A stretch of DNA of 34,601 nucleotides from Verrucomicrobiales bacterium (lineage in GTDB: Bacteria; Verrucomicrobiota; Verrucomicrobiia; Limisphaerales; UBA9464), in assembly GCA_005793375.1 (NCBI GenBank), contig SXSK01000404.1, positions 1 through 34,601 on the forward strand, in the 5' to 3' direction. This document shows positions 27,079-33,831 of the stretch, in pieces. Numbering within the stretch: the first letter of the stretch is position 1; each line of letters starts with the position of its first letter. The notes beneath the pieces were generated by a model. It worked only from the letters and a program-made list of their open reading frames with translations, was not told the DNA's origin and made no database searches. The position numbers and the translations under genes are program-made.

Positions 27079-27446
27079 TCTCGATCCTTTCGCAGCTCAT
27101 CGATGGAGGCCTCAAATGGCGGTGTGCTGCTCATGATTTGACGATGGAGCCAGCGGAATACCGCCGCCGCAGTGCCCAGAGTGACTACGGACAACCCGAT
27201 GAGGCCACCATAACCTGCGGTATTCCACAAGAAGAGGGACAACGCGGCCAGACCTATCAGAATTCCCGCCAAGCCAAAGGCGAAGACCAGTCCGAACCAC
27301 GCCAGCCACCGGATAAATCGCAACTGTTCTTCGCGCAATTCGACGCCGAACAGCTCCACGCGACTGGTGAAGAGGCCAATCGCGGTCTCGAGAATCCGGT
27401 TTGCGGACGAGCGCAGCCTACCTCTTTCGGGTTCAGGGTCGCTCAT
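27057..27446 (-). CDS. YqjE-like / phage holin superfamily III membrane protein
   Basis: The 129-aa protein has a basic N-terminus, an amphipathic helix (FTSRVELFGVELREEQ, family typical) and two membrane segments (about 46-73 and 77-95). It ends in a charged cytosolic tail. It belongs to the YqjE/holin-III superfamily. The name reflects fold, not proven holin function. The gene starts 4 bp after the YqjD-like stop and overlaps the YqjK-like gene by 22 bp. In Proteobacteria YqjE goes with the ribosome-tethering protein YqjD in stationary phase. Confidence 0.8.
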   Translation of the reverse strand: MSDPEPERGRLRSSANRILETAIGLFTSRVELFGVELREEQLRFIRWLAWFGLVFAFGLAGILIGLAALSLFLWNTAGYGGLIGLSVVTLGTAAAVFRWLHRQIMSSTPPFEASIDELRKDRECLRQPD

Positions 27447-27450
27447 GCGA

Positions 27451-27780
27451 CTACTTCCGGTTCACGAGAACACCGATCAAGAGGCCGATTCCAAAGGCGA
27501 TGCCCATGGATTCATAGGGGTGTGCTCGGATGACGGTGTCCGCTTTCTGAGCGGCAACCTGGGCGTTAGCAGCAGATTTTTCTTGCAAGGAATCGCAAGT
27601 GTTACGAGCCCGTTCCAATGCCTCTGCGACCTTAGATCGAGCTTCTTTGGCCTTTTCGCTCATGTCCCCGGCGGTTGCTCGCAACAAGTCCTCAGCGTCA
27701 CGCGACAGGGCGCGGAGGTCTGCGTAAACGCGTTCGCGGGCCAAAGCACTGTGATCTGTAGTCAATTCTTCGGGATTCAT
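27451..27780 (-). CDS. YqjD/ElaB-type (DUF883) membrane-anchored protein
   Basis: The 109-aa protein has a long soluble helix rich in Ala, Glu and Arg (about 12-85). It contains ARERVYADLRALSRDAEDLLRAT and ends in AHPYESMGIAFGIGLLIGVLVNRK, the membrane anchor and basic tail of DUF883. In E. coli the family attaches inactive ribosomes to the inner membrane in stationary phase. It is first in a three-gene cassette with YqjE- and YqjK-like genes. A 13-bp palindrome (27820-27832) lies 40 bp upstream and may be an operator. Confidence 0.85.
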   Translation of the reverse strand: MNPEELTTDHSALARERVYADLRALSRDAEDLLRATAGDMSEKAKEARSKVAEALERARNTCDSLQEKSAANAQVAAQKADTVIRAHPYESMGIAFGIGLLIGVLVNRK

Positions 27781-27819
27781 ATCATTACGTGTTCAACGAA
27801 CTGAATTCTAGGCCGGCTC

Positions 27820-27832
27820 GAAGTCCGACTTC
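27820..27832. promoter_or_regulatory. Palindrome upstream of the yqjD-like operon
   Basis: GAAGTC-C-GACTTC is a perfect inverted repeat 40 bp upstream of the YqjD-like start. A second short one, GTTC-AAC-GAAC, lies at 27791-27801, closer to the start. They may bind a dimeric regulator; no family is assigned. Confidence 0.3.
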
Positions 27833-27922
27833 CGAGACCCTAGTTGGCGTCGGCTGATCTTGGCTTTACAATTACTGTCGTTTATTCGACCGATTTTTGG
27901 CCGAAGCAATGAGTCCGAAGAC

Positions 27923-28183
27923 TTAAGGGCGGGTATGCGAGGCTTGGGGATGCCGGCACATCCGGCAATCGGTCTTATCTTCGATGCGCGCCTCAAATTT
28001 CCGGCAGGTGCATTGGGCACACGCGCCGTTTGCCGGGGTGATCGTCGCCGAGTTCGAGGTGGAAGCCGTGGTTGCTGCTGTCGAATTGCCGCCGGTTTTT
28101 GATTTGGTGGTGCCACAGCCGCTGGAGGCAACTCCAACCATCAGAAGGCTGAGGAGGCAGGAGGATTTTAAGAATTGGATCAT
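27923..28183 (-). CDS. Small lipoprotein with CxxCxC...CxxC zinc-ribbon-like tail
   Basis: I start at the ATG at 28183 (86 aa), which gives a lipoprotein signal: MIQFLKSSCLLSLLMVGVASSGC, with the lipid Cys at 23 behind a slightly non-canonical SSG box. A Ser/Thr/Ala linker follows. The C-terminus has CAQCTCRKFEARIEDKTDC, then RMCRHPQASH. The spacing C-x2-C-x-C...C-x2-C-x-H-x4-H can bind one zinc ion. The function is unknown. The longer open frame to 28285 adds a segment that looks non-coding. A 140-bp gap separates it from the yqjD-like operon. Confidence 0.65.
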   Translation of the reverse strand: MIQFLKSSCLLSLLMVGVASSGCGTTKSKTGGNSTAATTASTSNSATITPANGACAQCTCRKFEARIEDKTDCRMCRHPQASHTRP

Positions 28184-28252
28184 GAGACTGTTTTGGTTTC
28201 GCGTTGAGTTCGTCAAAGGTCGGTCATTGGCAGCGACCTGGACGGTTATCGC

Positions 28253-28272
28253 TTCGCTCTGTTTTGAGCGAA
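28253..28272. promoter_or_regulatory. Hairpin upstream of the small lipoprotein gene
   Basis: TTCGCTC (28253-28259) and GAGCGAA (28266-28272) are exact inverted repeats with a 6-nt loop (TGTTTT), 70 bp upstream of the lipoprotein ATG. It may be a 5' leader hairpin or operator; no partner is known. Confidence 0.25.
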
Positions 28273-28360
28273 TTGACGCCGCCATTGCGCCACATCGTCG
28301 CGTTTATCCCACAATGGGTCCTCGCTGTCCATCTGTCCCGAAAAGGTTCCACGGCCACGG

Positions 28361-28550
28361 GCGCATCTCCGAGTTGTCGGACACTTGGAGATCGGCTGGC
28401 GGCGCAATTCCCCAAAAGCGGTGGAGGACCACCGCGCTCCTAAGGCACCACCATTCGAGTCGCACGACCCTGTTCATTTGGAGAGTGCGGCCGCCCTCCA
28501 CCGCGTTTCCCATCAGCATCCAATGCGGCGCCGGTAACTTGGAGATGCGC
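28361..28550. repeat. 190-nt nested inverted-repeat element (structured RNA or MITE-like)
   Basis: Outer arms 28361-28375 and 28536-28550 are inverted copies, matching 14 of 15 bases; the terminal ten are exact (GCGCATCTCC / GGAGATGCGC). Inner arms 28418-28427 and 28495-28504 match exactly over 10 bp (GCGGTGGAGG / CCTCCACCGC). Short pairings between the arms (CGG; TTGGA with TCCAA) would extend the stem. An 8-bp direct repeat TCCACGGC flanks the unit at 28348-28355 and 28551-28558. The right copy abuts the arm; the left is 5 bp away. The gap between the flanking genes (28184-28717) is otherwise without a convincing gene. An 83-codon minus-strand frame (28304-28555) spans the element and is probably a by-product. 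It could be a non-autonomous mobile repeat or a structured transcript. Confidence 0.5.
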
Positions 28551-28612
28551 TCCACGGCGAGGTGGACAGAAACTGAATTGCCGAACGTCCGTTTGACGCA
28601 TCATTTGATTCG

Positions 28613-28640
28613 TTGACCCGTGCCTTGCTCACGGTAGGCT
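28613..28640 (+). promoter_or_regulatory. Candidate promoter for the Gfo/Idh/MocA gene
   Basis: TTGACC (28613-28618) and TAGGCT (28635-28640) are 16 bp apart, about 78 bp before the ATG at 28718. The -35 matches well; the -10 is weak. Confidence 0.35.
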
Positions 28641-28705
28641 GGGGCCACAGTCACCAACAAATTAATTCAACACATCTAACAGCCACGCATTTTATGTCAC
28701 AGCCA

Positions 28706-28712
28706 GAGAAGG
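28706..28712 (+). promoter_or_regulatory. Ribosome binding site that selects the 28718 start
   Basis: AGAAGGA lies 5 nt before the ATG at 28718. The alternative in-frame ATG at 28694 and TTG at 28613 lack a comparable site, so 28718 is favoured. Confidence 0.6.
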
Positions 28713-28717
28713 ATTCG

Positions 28718-30181
28718 ATGAAGAGGGCGGCGTCTTCCCGTCGCCAGTTTTTGCAGACTGCTGCCGCAGCGGCGGCCGCTGCCAGTGCCGCCGCAGGTTG
28801 CTCGACGGCCGGCACAGGTTCCACCGGTGGAAGTGCGGGTCCTTCCGCGCCGTCGACGCCTGTATCCGCCGGGACGTCCGGCGCGCTGAAGAAGGCCTTT
28901 AAGACCAATGTCGCGCCCTACGCCGGTAAGGTGTTGGGTGCCAACGACCGGATTGTGTGTGGCTTCGTCGGGGTCGGCGGTCAGGGCTCCGGGGCTCATG
29001 TGGGGCAATCCTTGGCGCACAAGGATGAAAACAACATCGCGCATGCGGCCATTTGCGATGTGTCAAAGCGGCGTGTCCAAGACAATATTAAGAAGGTCCA
29101 GGACGGCAAAGCAGGCACGCCGCAGGGATACGGCGACTACCGCCAGTTGCTGGAGCGCAAGGATATTGATGTGATCTTCTGTGCGACGGTAGACCACTGG
29201 CACACCAAGGTGAGTTGCGATGCGATGACTGCGGGCAAGCACGTGTATGTGGAGAAGCCGATGACACGGCATTTGCACGAGGCATTCCAGATTCATGACA
29301 TTGCCAAGAGTACGGGCAAGGTGTTGCAGGTCGGATCCCAGGGGTGCTCTGATATGAAGTGGCACAAAGCCGCTGAATGGATTCGAGCCGGCAAAATCGG
29401 CCCTGTGGTGATGAGCCAGGGCAGCTACATGCGTAACAACCCCAAGGGCGAATGGAATTACGATGTGCAGCCGTGGTGCACACCGGACGACGTCAATTGG
29501 GCCATGTGGATGGGCAATGAGATCAAGAAACAGGTTCCGTTCAACGCCGACCACTACTTCCGCTGGCGGAAGTATTATCCCTACTGCTCCGGTTTGTTGG
29601 GTGACTTGTTCCCCCACAAACTGCATCCGTACATGCTGGCCACCGGTAATCCGGAATTTCCTTTGCGCGTCGCTGCGGTCGGCAATAAGAAGGTGCGCAC
29701 GGACGCCAAATCCGAAGGCAAGAGCAAGACCGAGTATGAACGCGATGTCTGCGAAATCATCCAACTCATCGCGGAGTTCCCGAGTGGTATGGTGATGCAT
29801 ATCACGTCGAGCACGGTGAATGAACAGGGCACGCAAGAAATGATCCGCGGCCACAAAGCCACCCTGACAATGGCCGGCAACAAGGTGGAACTGAAGCCCG
29901 AACGTCCGTTCGCCGAAGAAATTGATCCGCAGACGAGCGAGCCCTTCGCGACCGAAAGCGTTGCGGCGCACCACAAGAACTTCTTCGGTGCCATCCGGGG
30001 CACCGCCAAAGCCAATGCAGGCATTGATCTCGCCGTCAAAGTGCAGACGGTCATTTCCCTGGCGGAAACTTCTGAACGGCTTGGGATGATGTGCTACTTC
30101 GATGCTGCCACCCGTCGAGTGACGGACGCTACCGGACGCGAGATCGCGCCGCTCAGTTACGGCACCACGGAATTGTCCTGA
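28718..30181 (+). CDS. Tat-exported Gfo/Idh/MocA family oxidoreductase
   Basis: The 487-aa protein begins with a twin-arginine signal (SRRQFLQTAA, then a run of alanines and AAAGC). The Cys may be lipidated, making it a Tat lipoprotein. A Ser/Gly/Pro linker follows. The Rossmann NAD(P) site is FVGVGGQGSG. The conserved VYVEKPM follows, with the catalytic-domain segment LGDLFPHKLHPYML. Members oxidise or epimerise sugars, or act in glycoside cleavage. Exported versions are common in Planctomycetes and Verrucomicrobia; the substrate here is unknown. It ends exactly where the convergent kinase gene ends: the two stops form TGATCA at 30179-30184. A terminator follows at 30201-30246. Confidence 0.93.
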   Translation: MKRAASSRRQFLQTAAAAAAAASAAAGCSTAGTGSTGGSAGPSAPSTPVSAGTSGALKKAFKTNVAPYAGKVLGANDRIVCGFVGVGGQGSGAHVGQSLAHKDENNIAHAAICDVSKRRVQDNIKKVQDGKAGTPQGYGDYRQLLERKDIDVIFCATVDHWHTKVSCDAMTAGKHVYVEKPMTRHLHEAFQIHDIAKSTGKVLQVGSQGCSDMKWHKAAEWIRAGKIGPVVMSQGSYMRNNPKGEWNYDVQPWCTPDDVNWAMWMGNEIKKQVPFNADHYFRWRKYYPYCSGLLGDLFPHKLHPYMLATGNPEFPLRVAAVGNKKVRTDAKSEGKSKTEYERDVCEIIQLIAEFPSGMVMHITSSTVNEQGTQEMIRGHKATLTMAGNKVELKPERPFAEEIDPQTSEPFATESVAAHHKNFFGAIRGTAKANAGIDLAVKVQTVISLAETSERLGMMCYFDAATRRVTDATGREIAPLSYGTTELS

Positions 30182-31636
30182 TCAGGCTAAGTGACGTCGC
30201 AACGCGGGTGTGGATGCTTCGGGCATCCCGCCCGCGTTGTTTTTTTGGCCGCTTAGCTGGAGGGCAAACTCGGTTCCAGATTCATCGGATCGAACTAATT
30301 CGAGGGAAGCTCCCAAGTGGAGCGCGAGTTGGTGACTGAGTGCTAGACCCAATCCGCTGCCTCCCTCCTTCGTGGAGGACACCGGAGTGAAAAGGTGTCG
30401 GCGGACCTGCTCTGGCAATCCGGGGCCTTGGTCGCAAACCCGGAATACCGGGTTTTCGCCGTTCCCCAGAGTGCAGGACAGAGAGACCATGCCGAGCGGT
30501 GGCGTGGCTTGGATCGCATTTCCGATCAGGTTTTCCAGGATCAATATCACTAAGTTCGCCTGTCGATTTTCGAGTGATTTCTGGGCGTCACACTGGGCAA
30601 TCCATTGCACTCCGGCTCGGGTGGCGGGTTCCGTAAATTTGGTTTCAAGGATTTGAACGAGTTCACGAGTGTTGACTTCGTAGGCAAACGTTCCTTGTTC
30701 TTGACTGAGTACCTGCATGACGCCATCGATCATTGATTTCATGCGTCGTGCTGTGGCGGCGGCGTCGCGCCATCCGGCATCATCGAGTGGAGGTGTCGTT
30801 GGTGAGGCAGAAGAGCCCTTGGCTTGGGGCTTTGCGTTTCCGGTTTGGCTGGACATGAACTGCTGGAGCCCTGCGAGAGGGTTTTTGAGTCCGTGGAGCA
30901 AGTGAGAGGTGACAGCACCTATCGCCGATGTTTTGGCGGCCAGGCTGAGTTCATGGTTCGCCTGTAGCAGTCGTTGAGTACGGGCTTCGAGTAGTTGATT
31001 GGCGAGGGACAATCGATGAAAGGCGAAAGCGAGCGCAATACTGATGGCACTGCCCGCGAGTGCAAAGGCGAGAAGCGCTTGGCGCTGTAAGCTTCGATCC
31101 AGCGCCTCAAATTCAGACGCCAGCCCAGAACCATCAAAGTAGAACTGAGCGATCCCGGCGAGGCCGCCCGAAGCCTCGGGCAAAGGGAGTACCATTTCGA
31201 GTACGGGGGGATGGCCCGTTAGGGAGAGGCTGGTTGCAGCCGATTGGGCTTCGGTCCGATGGAATTGGCTTGGAGACTGGCCAGATCGAATCTGATTCAG
31301 AATTGGCGAGGGCAGGTCGCTCTCATTCGTCGCGCTCAGCAGGCCTGTGAAGAAAACGCCCTGTTCTGTAAACAATCGGACGCCTAAAATTCCAGGAAGT
31401 TCCGGCAAGGTTGAGGCATCGAGCACTGTTAGTAGTGGGTCCCCATCGGGCGACGAAGAGATTCCCGAAACCTGTTGCTGAAGGATTGCGCGGAGAATTT
31501 GGGCGTCGCGATTGACGAGTTGAACCCTGAGTTCCGAGCGCAACTGGGTGCGTGTGAGCTGAACGGCCCCTGCCAGCAGCAGCAGAGTCATTCCGTTGGC
31601 AATCCAAGGCACCCACCGTTCACGGGAGGCGTTCAT
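30182..31636 (-). CDS. Membrane sensor histidine kinase
   Basis: From the ATG at 31636 the protein is 484 aa; a GTG at 31678 is in frame. Membrane segments lie at about 11-27 and 187-206 and enclose a periplasmic sensor domain of about 160 residues. The phospho-acceptor is His248 in SHLLHGLKNPLAGL. The N-box is ENLIGNAIQAT (368-378), G1 is DQGPGLP (402-408) and G2 is GGSGLGLALS (425-434). The kinase core is complete and no receiver domain is present. Its response regulator may be the sigma-54 activator whose 3' end lies at 33832-34601, but two genes separate them. The last 20 residues or so, low-complexity and basic, are encoded by the opposite-strand terminator. Confidence 0.92.
   Translation of the reverse strand: MNASRERWVPWIANGMTLLLLAGAVQLTRTQLRSELRVQLVNRDAQILRAILQQQVSGISSSPDGDPLLTVLDASTLPELPGILGVRLFTEQGVFFTGLLSATNESDLPSPILNQIRSGQSPSQFHRTEAQSAATSLSLTGHPPVLEMVLPLPEASGGLAGIAQFYFDGSGLASEFEALDRSLQRQALLAFALAGSAISIALAFAFHRLSLANQLLEARTQRLLQANHELSLAAKTSAIGAVTSHLLHGLKNPLAGLQQFMSSQTGNAKPQAKGSSASPTTPPLDDAGWRDAAATARRMKSMIDGVMQVLSQEQGTFAYEVNTRELVQILETKFTEPATRAGVQWIAQCDAQKSLENRQANLVILILENLIGNAIQATPPLGMVSLSCTLGNGENPVFRVCDQGPGLPEQVRRHLFTPVSSTKEGGSGLGLALSHQLALHLGASLELVRSDESGTEFALQLSGQKNNAGGMPEASTPALRRHLA
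30201..30246 (+). terminator. Rho-independent terminator inside the 3' end of the convergent kinase gene
   Basis: AACGCGGG (30201-30208) pairs with CCCGCGTT (30231-30238), and GGATGC (30212-30217) with GCATCC (30223-30228) around a TTCGG loop. A run of seven T follows (30240-30246). It lies 20 bp after the oxidoreductase stop and within the last 20 or so codons of the kinase gene. Confidence 0.8.
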
Positions 31637-31733
31637 TCTGGACGCCGTTCTGGACTGGTTTGAGGGTTTGGTTTGCACGGCGCGTGATGGAATCAGTCCA
31701 ATCGCTCTGAACCCGACTATCCCGATAAATCAT

Positions 31734-32948
31734 TTAGAACTCAAATTCGATTCCGGCGGATACCGTGTTGGCGCGGTAATCGTCCAGCGGAACATTGGAT
31801 CGGACGTGTTCGTTTTGATAGGCGACGTTCAGCAGCCATTTTTCGTGGAGCCTGTATTCGATGCGCCCCTCCAATTCCAGTTCGTCGCGGGTGCGCGTTG
31901 CGAGATCGAAGGGTGAAGCACGTTGCAGCGGAAAATCATAGGTCAACCAGCGAGCAGTGCCCTGGAAGGTCCATTTGGAAATTCGATAGCTACCGGAGAG
32001 AATCGTTCCCAAACGATCCAAATCAAACCAACCACTGCCATTCTCGACGCGGTGAACGTAGAAGAGTCGTGCGACCGACTGCCATCGAGCCTCGGCGTCC
32101 CAATCGTGGCGCCAGGCGATTTCGGCCTTCATATCGTCTGTCGTCAGTGACAAATTAGGGTTGGCGGCGCCGATGCGAGAAATCTGGAACCGGTCGTCGT
32201 AGGGACGTCGCATGGCGCTCAAGAGGATTTCCACCGAAGAATTGGTGCGGTAAGACCATCCCACGGTCAGCTTGGGGCCGCCTTCCCAAAAGCTGCTAAT
32301 GGGTGCGCGATAATACTGGCGTATGATTGGAGTGGAAAGTTCGCCCCAGAAACCGGGGCCGAAGTCGCGACGGAATGCGGGGGTGAGCGCCAGATGATGT
32401 CCCTGTGCCTGGATGGTGCCGACCCCGACCTCAAGGGTCGAGGCAGTGTCCACCTCGTAGGAGGCATCGAACACCTGATCTGCGTATAGATGCAGCGCTT
32501 TCAGCGAGACTGTCCACTGATTTGCCAGGGGTTTCTTCAGGGAGGCGTGGGTCAGGAAGGTTTGTTCCTTGGAGGCTCCAGGGCCGTTGGTGGATCCGTC
32601 AGAGGCATTCACATAGCGTCGGTCTTCCGCGCTAAACAGGATACTAAATGACGTTCCATCTACGGGAAGTCGGAACAAAAAGAGGTCGCCACCCAACGTG
32701 ATGAAGCCGCTGGAATGGAGGTTCGTGGACGAAAGTAGGACGTTTTCTCGATGACCCACATCCGCGCGAAGGCTTGTCGAGAGGTCCCATAGGGCAAAAG
32801 GCCCAGGGGCGTCTGAAGGGGGAGTGAACGTGATAGGCCCCGATCTTGCCAGCCAAGCGCCGCCTAAGACCAAGAGGATTTGGAGTGCTGTGCGGTTCCA
32901 GGCGGTGTGTGGCATTCCGTTGATTCTCGCGATGTGGTTATTGAGCAT
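31734..32948 (-). CDS. Outer-membrane beta-barrel protein
   Basis: The 404-aa protein has a hydrophobic leader (about 20-35) and a mature part of alternating polar/aromatic strands. It ends in SAGIEFEF, with the C-terminal Phe typical of barrels inserted by the BAM complex. Many strands end in aromatic residues (LTVGWSYRT, WTFQGTARWLTY). No plug, TonB box or enzyme motif is visible, so a porin- or DUF6268-like barrel is likely; I do not assign a substrate. The ATG at 32948 has GGAGGAG 10 nt upstream, somewhat far; an ATG at 32915 is an alternative. It is between the kinase gene (55-bp gap to 31678) and a strong terminator on the other side. Confidence 0.78.
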   Translation of the reverse strand: MLNNHIARINGMPHTAWNRTALQILLVLGGAWLARSGPITFTPPSDAPGPFALWDLSTSLRADVGHRENVLLSSTNLHSSGFITLGGDLFLFRLPVDGTSFSILFSAEDRRYVNASDGSTNGPGASKEQTFLTHASLKKPLANQWTVSLKALHLYADQVFDASYEVDTASTLEVGVGTIQAQGHHLALTPAFRRDFGPGFWGELSTPIIRQYYRAPISSFWEGGPKLTVGWSYRTNSSVEILLSAMRRPYDDRFQISRIGAANPNLSLTTDDMKAEIAWRHDWDAEARWQSVARLFYVHRVENGSGWFDLDRLGTILSGSYRISKWTFQGTARWLTYDFPLQRASPFDLATRTRDELELEGRIEYRLHEKWLLNVAYQNEHVRSNVPLDDYRANTVSAGIEFEF

Positions 32949-32996
32949 CCGGTCTAGACTCCTCCAGCGTGTGTATTTGGGTGGTTCGGAGAACCG

Positions 32997-33034
32997 AAAG
33001 GCCCGATGATCATTGGAAGGATCATCGGGCCTTT
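32997..33034 (-). terminator. Strong terminator hairpin downstream of the periplasmic coiled-coil gene
   Basis: AAAGGCCCGATGATC (32997-33011) and GATCATCGGGCCTTT (33020-33034) form a perfect 15-bp stem around an 8-nt loop. It lies 50 bp after the stop of the upstream minus-strand gene. Short A/T ends on both arms could make it act in both directions. Confidence 0.85.
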
Positions 33035-33083
33035 GTGCAGCCTGTGCAACTGATCGCGAGATCGGTTGGCGTCCCTAAATTTA

Positions 33084-33584
33084 TCAGTTACGACCGCGGC
33101 GACGACCACCACCGTCGTCGGTGCCGGCATCGACGGGTTTCTCGTGATTCTTCAAGTCTTTCTTGATTTCGGAGATCTGCTGGCGGATTTCGACAATGAG
33201 TTCTTTGTGTTCCGTGAGAAACTTCTCGCGGTTGCCCTTCAAGGTTTCTTTGATCTTGGCCTTTTCTTCAGCAGTGGTGCCTTTGAGAGTTTTCAGCAGT
33301 TCCTTCTGCCCGGCGAGAAATGTCTGGCTCTCGGTGCGGTACTGTTCGACCAGTTTCTTCAAGGCTTCGGGAAGCTCGACTTTGGGTGGTATGCCGAGGC
33401 GCGGAATTTTAAGTCCAGGTCCGCGAGGACCCTTTTTGTCGTCGCCGGGCAATTCTGTCTCGGGTTTGCCGCCAGGACGACCGGGACCTTCGGGCTTACC
33501 CTTGTCCTGGGCACGCGCGGTACTAAAGGTTGTGAGCGCGAGGACCACGGAGGCGAGGGCCAAAAGTTTTTGAATCGGTTTCAT
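33084..33584 (-). CDS. Small secreted charged coiled-coil protein
   Basis: From the ATG at 33584 the protein is 166 aa, with a clear signal peptide (MKPIQKLLALASVVLALTT, cut near ARAQ). The mature part starts Gly/Pro/Lys-rich (about 27-65) and then forms long charged helices (LPEALKKLVEQYRTESQTF, LKTLKGTTAEEKAKI, IRQQISEIKKDLKNHEKP). It ends GGGRRRGRN. This resembles periplasmic helical proteins such as Spy or metal-binding adaptors in layout only; no family is recognised. The frame is open upstream to 33665, but the start at 33584 is the one giving a signal peptide. A terminator follows. Confidence 0.72.
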   Translation of the reverse strand: MKPIQKLLALASVVLALTTFSTARAQDKGKPEGPGRPGGKPETELPGDDKKGPRGPGLKIPRLGIPPKVELPEALKKLVEQYRTESQTFLAGQKELLKTLKGTTAEEKAKIKETLKGNREKFLTEHKELIVEIRQQISEIKKDLKNHEKPVDAGTDDGGGRRRGRN

Positions 33585-33747
33585 AGGATCTTTCGTTATG
33601 TGTGCTGCTTTATTTCGTTTTGATTGCCGCACCACTGGATTACCCGGCGTTGCGGTTCTAGGCACTCTCTTGCAACTCGCGTGCCACTCGATCGAGGTGT
33701 TGATTTGATTCGAATCCTATTAATAATGAGACGGTTATGTCGAATCG

Positions 33748-33791
33748 TAGAGCTGGGGAATTCCCCCAAACCCGATCGTTGGGGCTCTACA
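33748..33791. other. Compact inverted-repeat element in the intergenic gap
   Basis: GTAGAG (33748-33753) pairs with CTCTAC (33786-33791). Directly inside it CCCCAA (33765-33770) pairs with TTGGGG (33780-33785). The palindrome GGGGAATTCCCC (33756-33767) overlaps the inner arm, so two alternative folds exist. It is between the stop of the sigma-54 activator and the start of the next gene on the same strand. Confidence 0.35.
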
Positions 33792-33831
33792 CCCAGGGTG
33801 AGGTGGGTGAGAGTTCCCAGGTTGGCACGTT

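Noticed and set aside
28304-28555. 83-codon minus-strand frame over the nested repeat
   Set aside because: It coincides almost exactly with the inverted-repeat element and shows no domain. I treat it as a by-product, although a repeat-borne peptide is not excluded.
27984-28616. 210-codon plus-strand frame across the lipoprotein and the inverted-repeat region
   Set aside because: The first part is antisense to the lipoprotein and the rest crosses the structured element. It has no signal, domain or ribosome site.
29063-29974. 303-codon minus-strand frame
   Set aside because: It is antisense to the Gfo/Idh/MocA oxidoreductase and its composition is His/Arg/Leu-rich without domain similarity.
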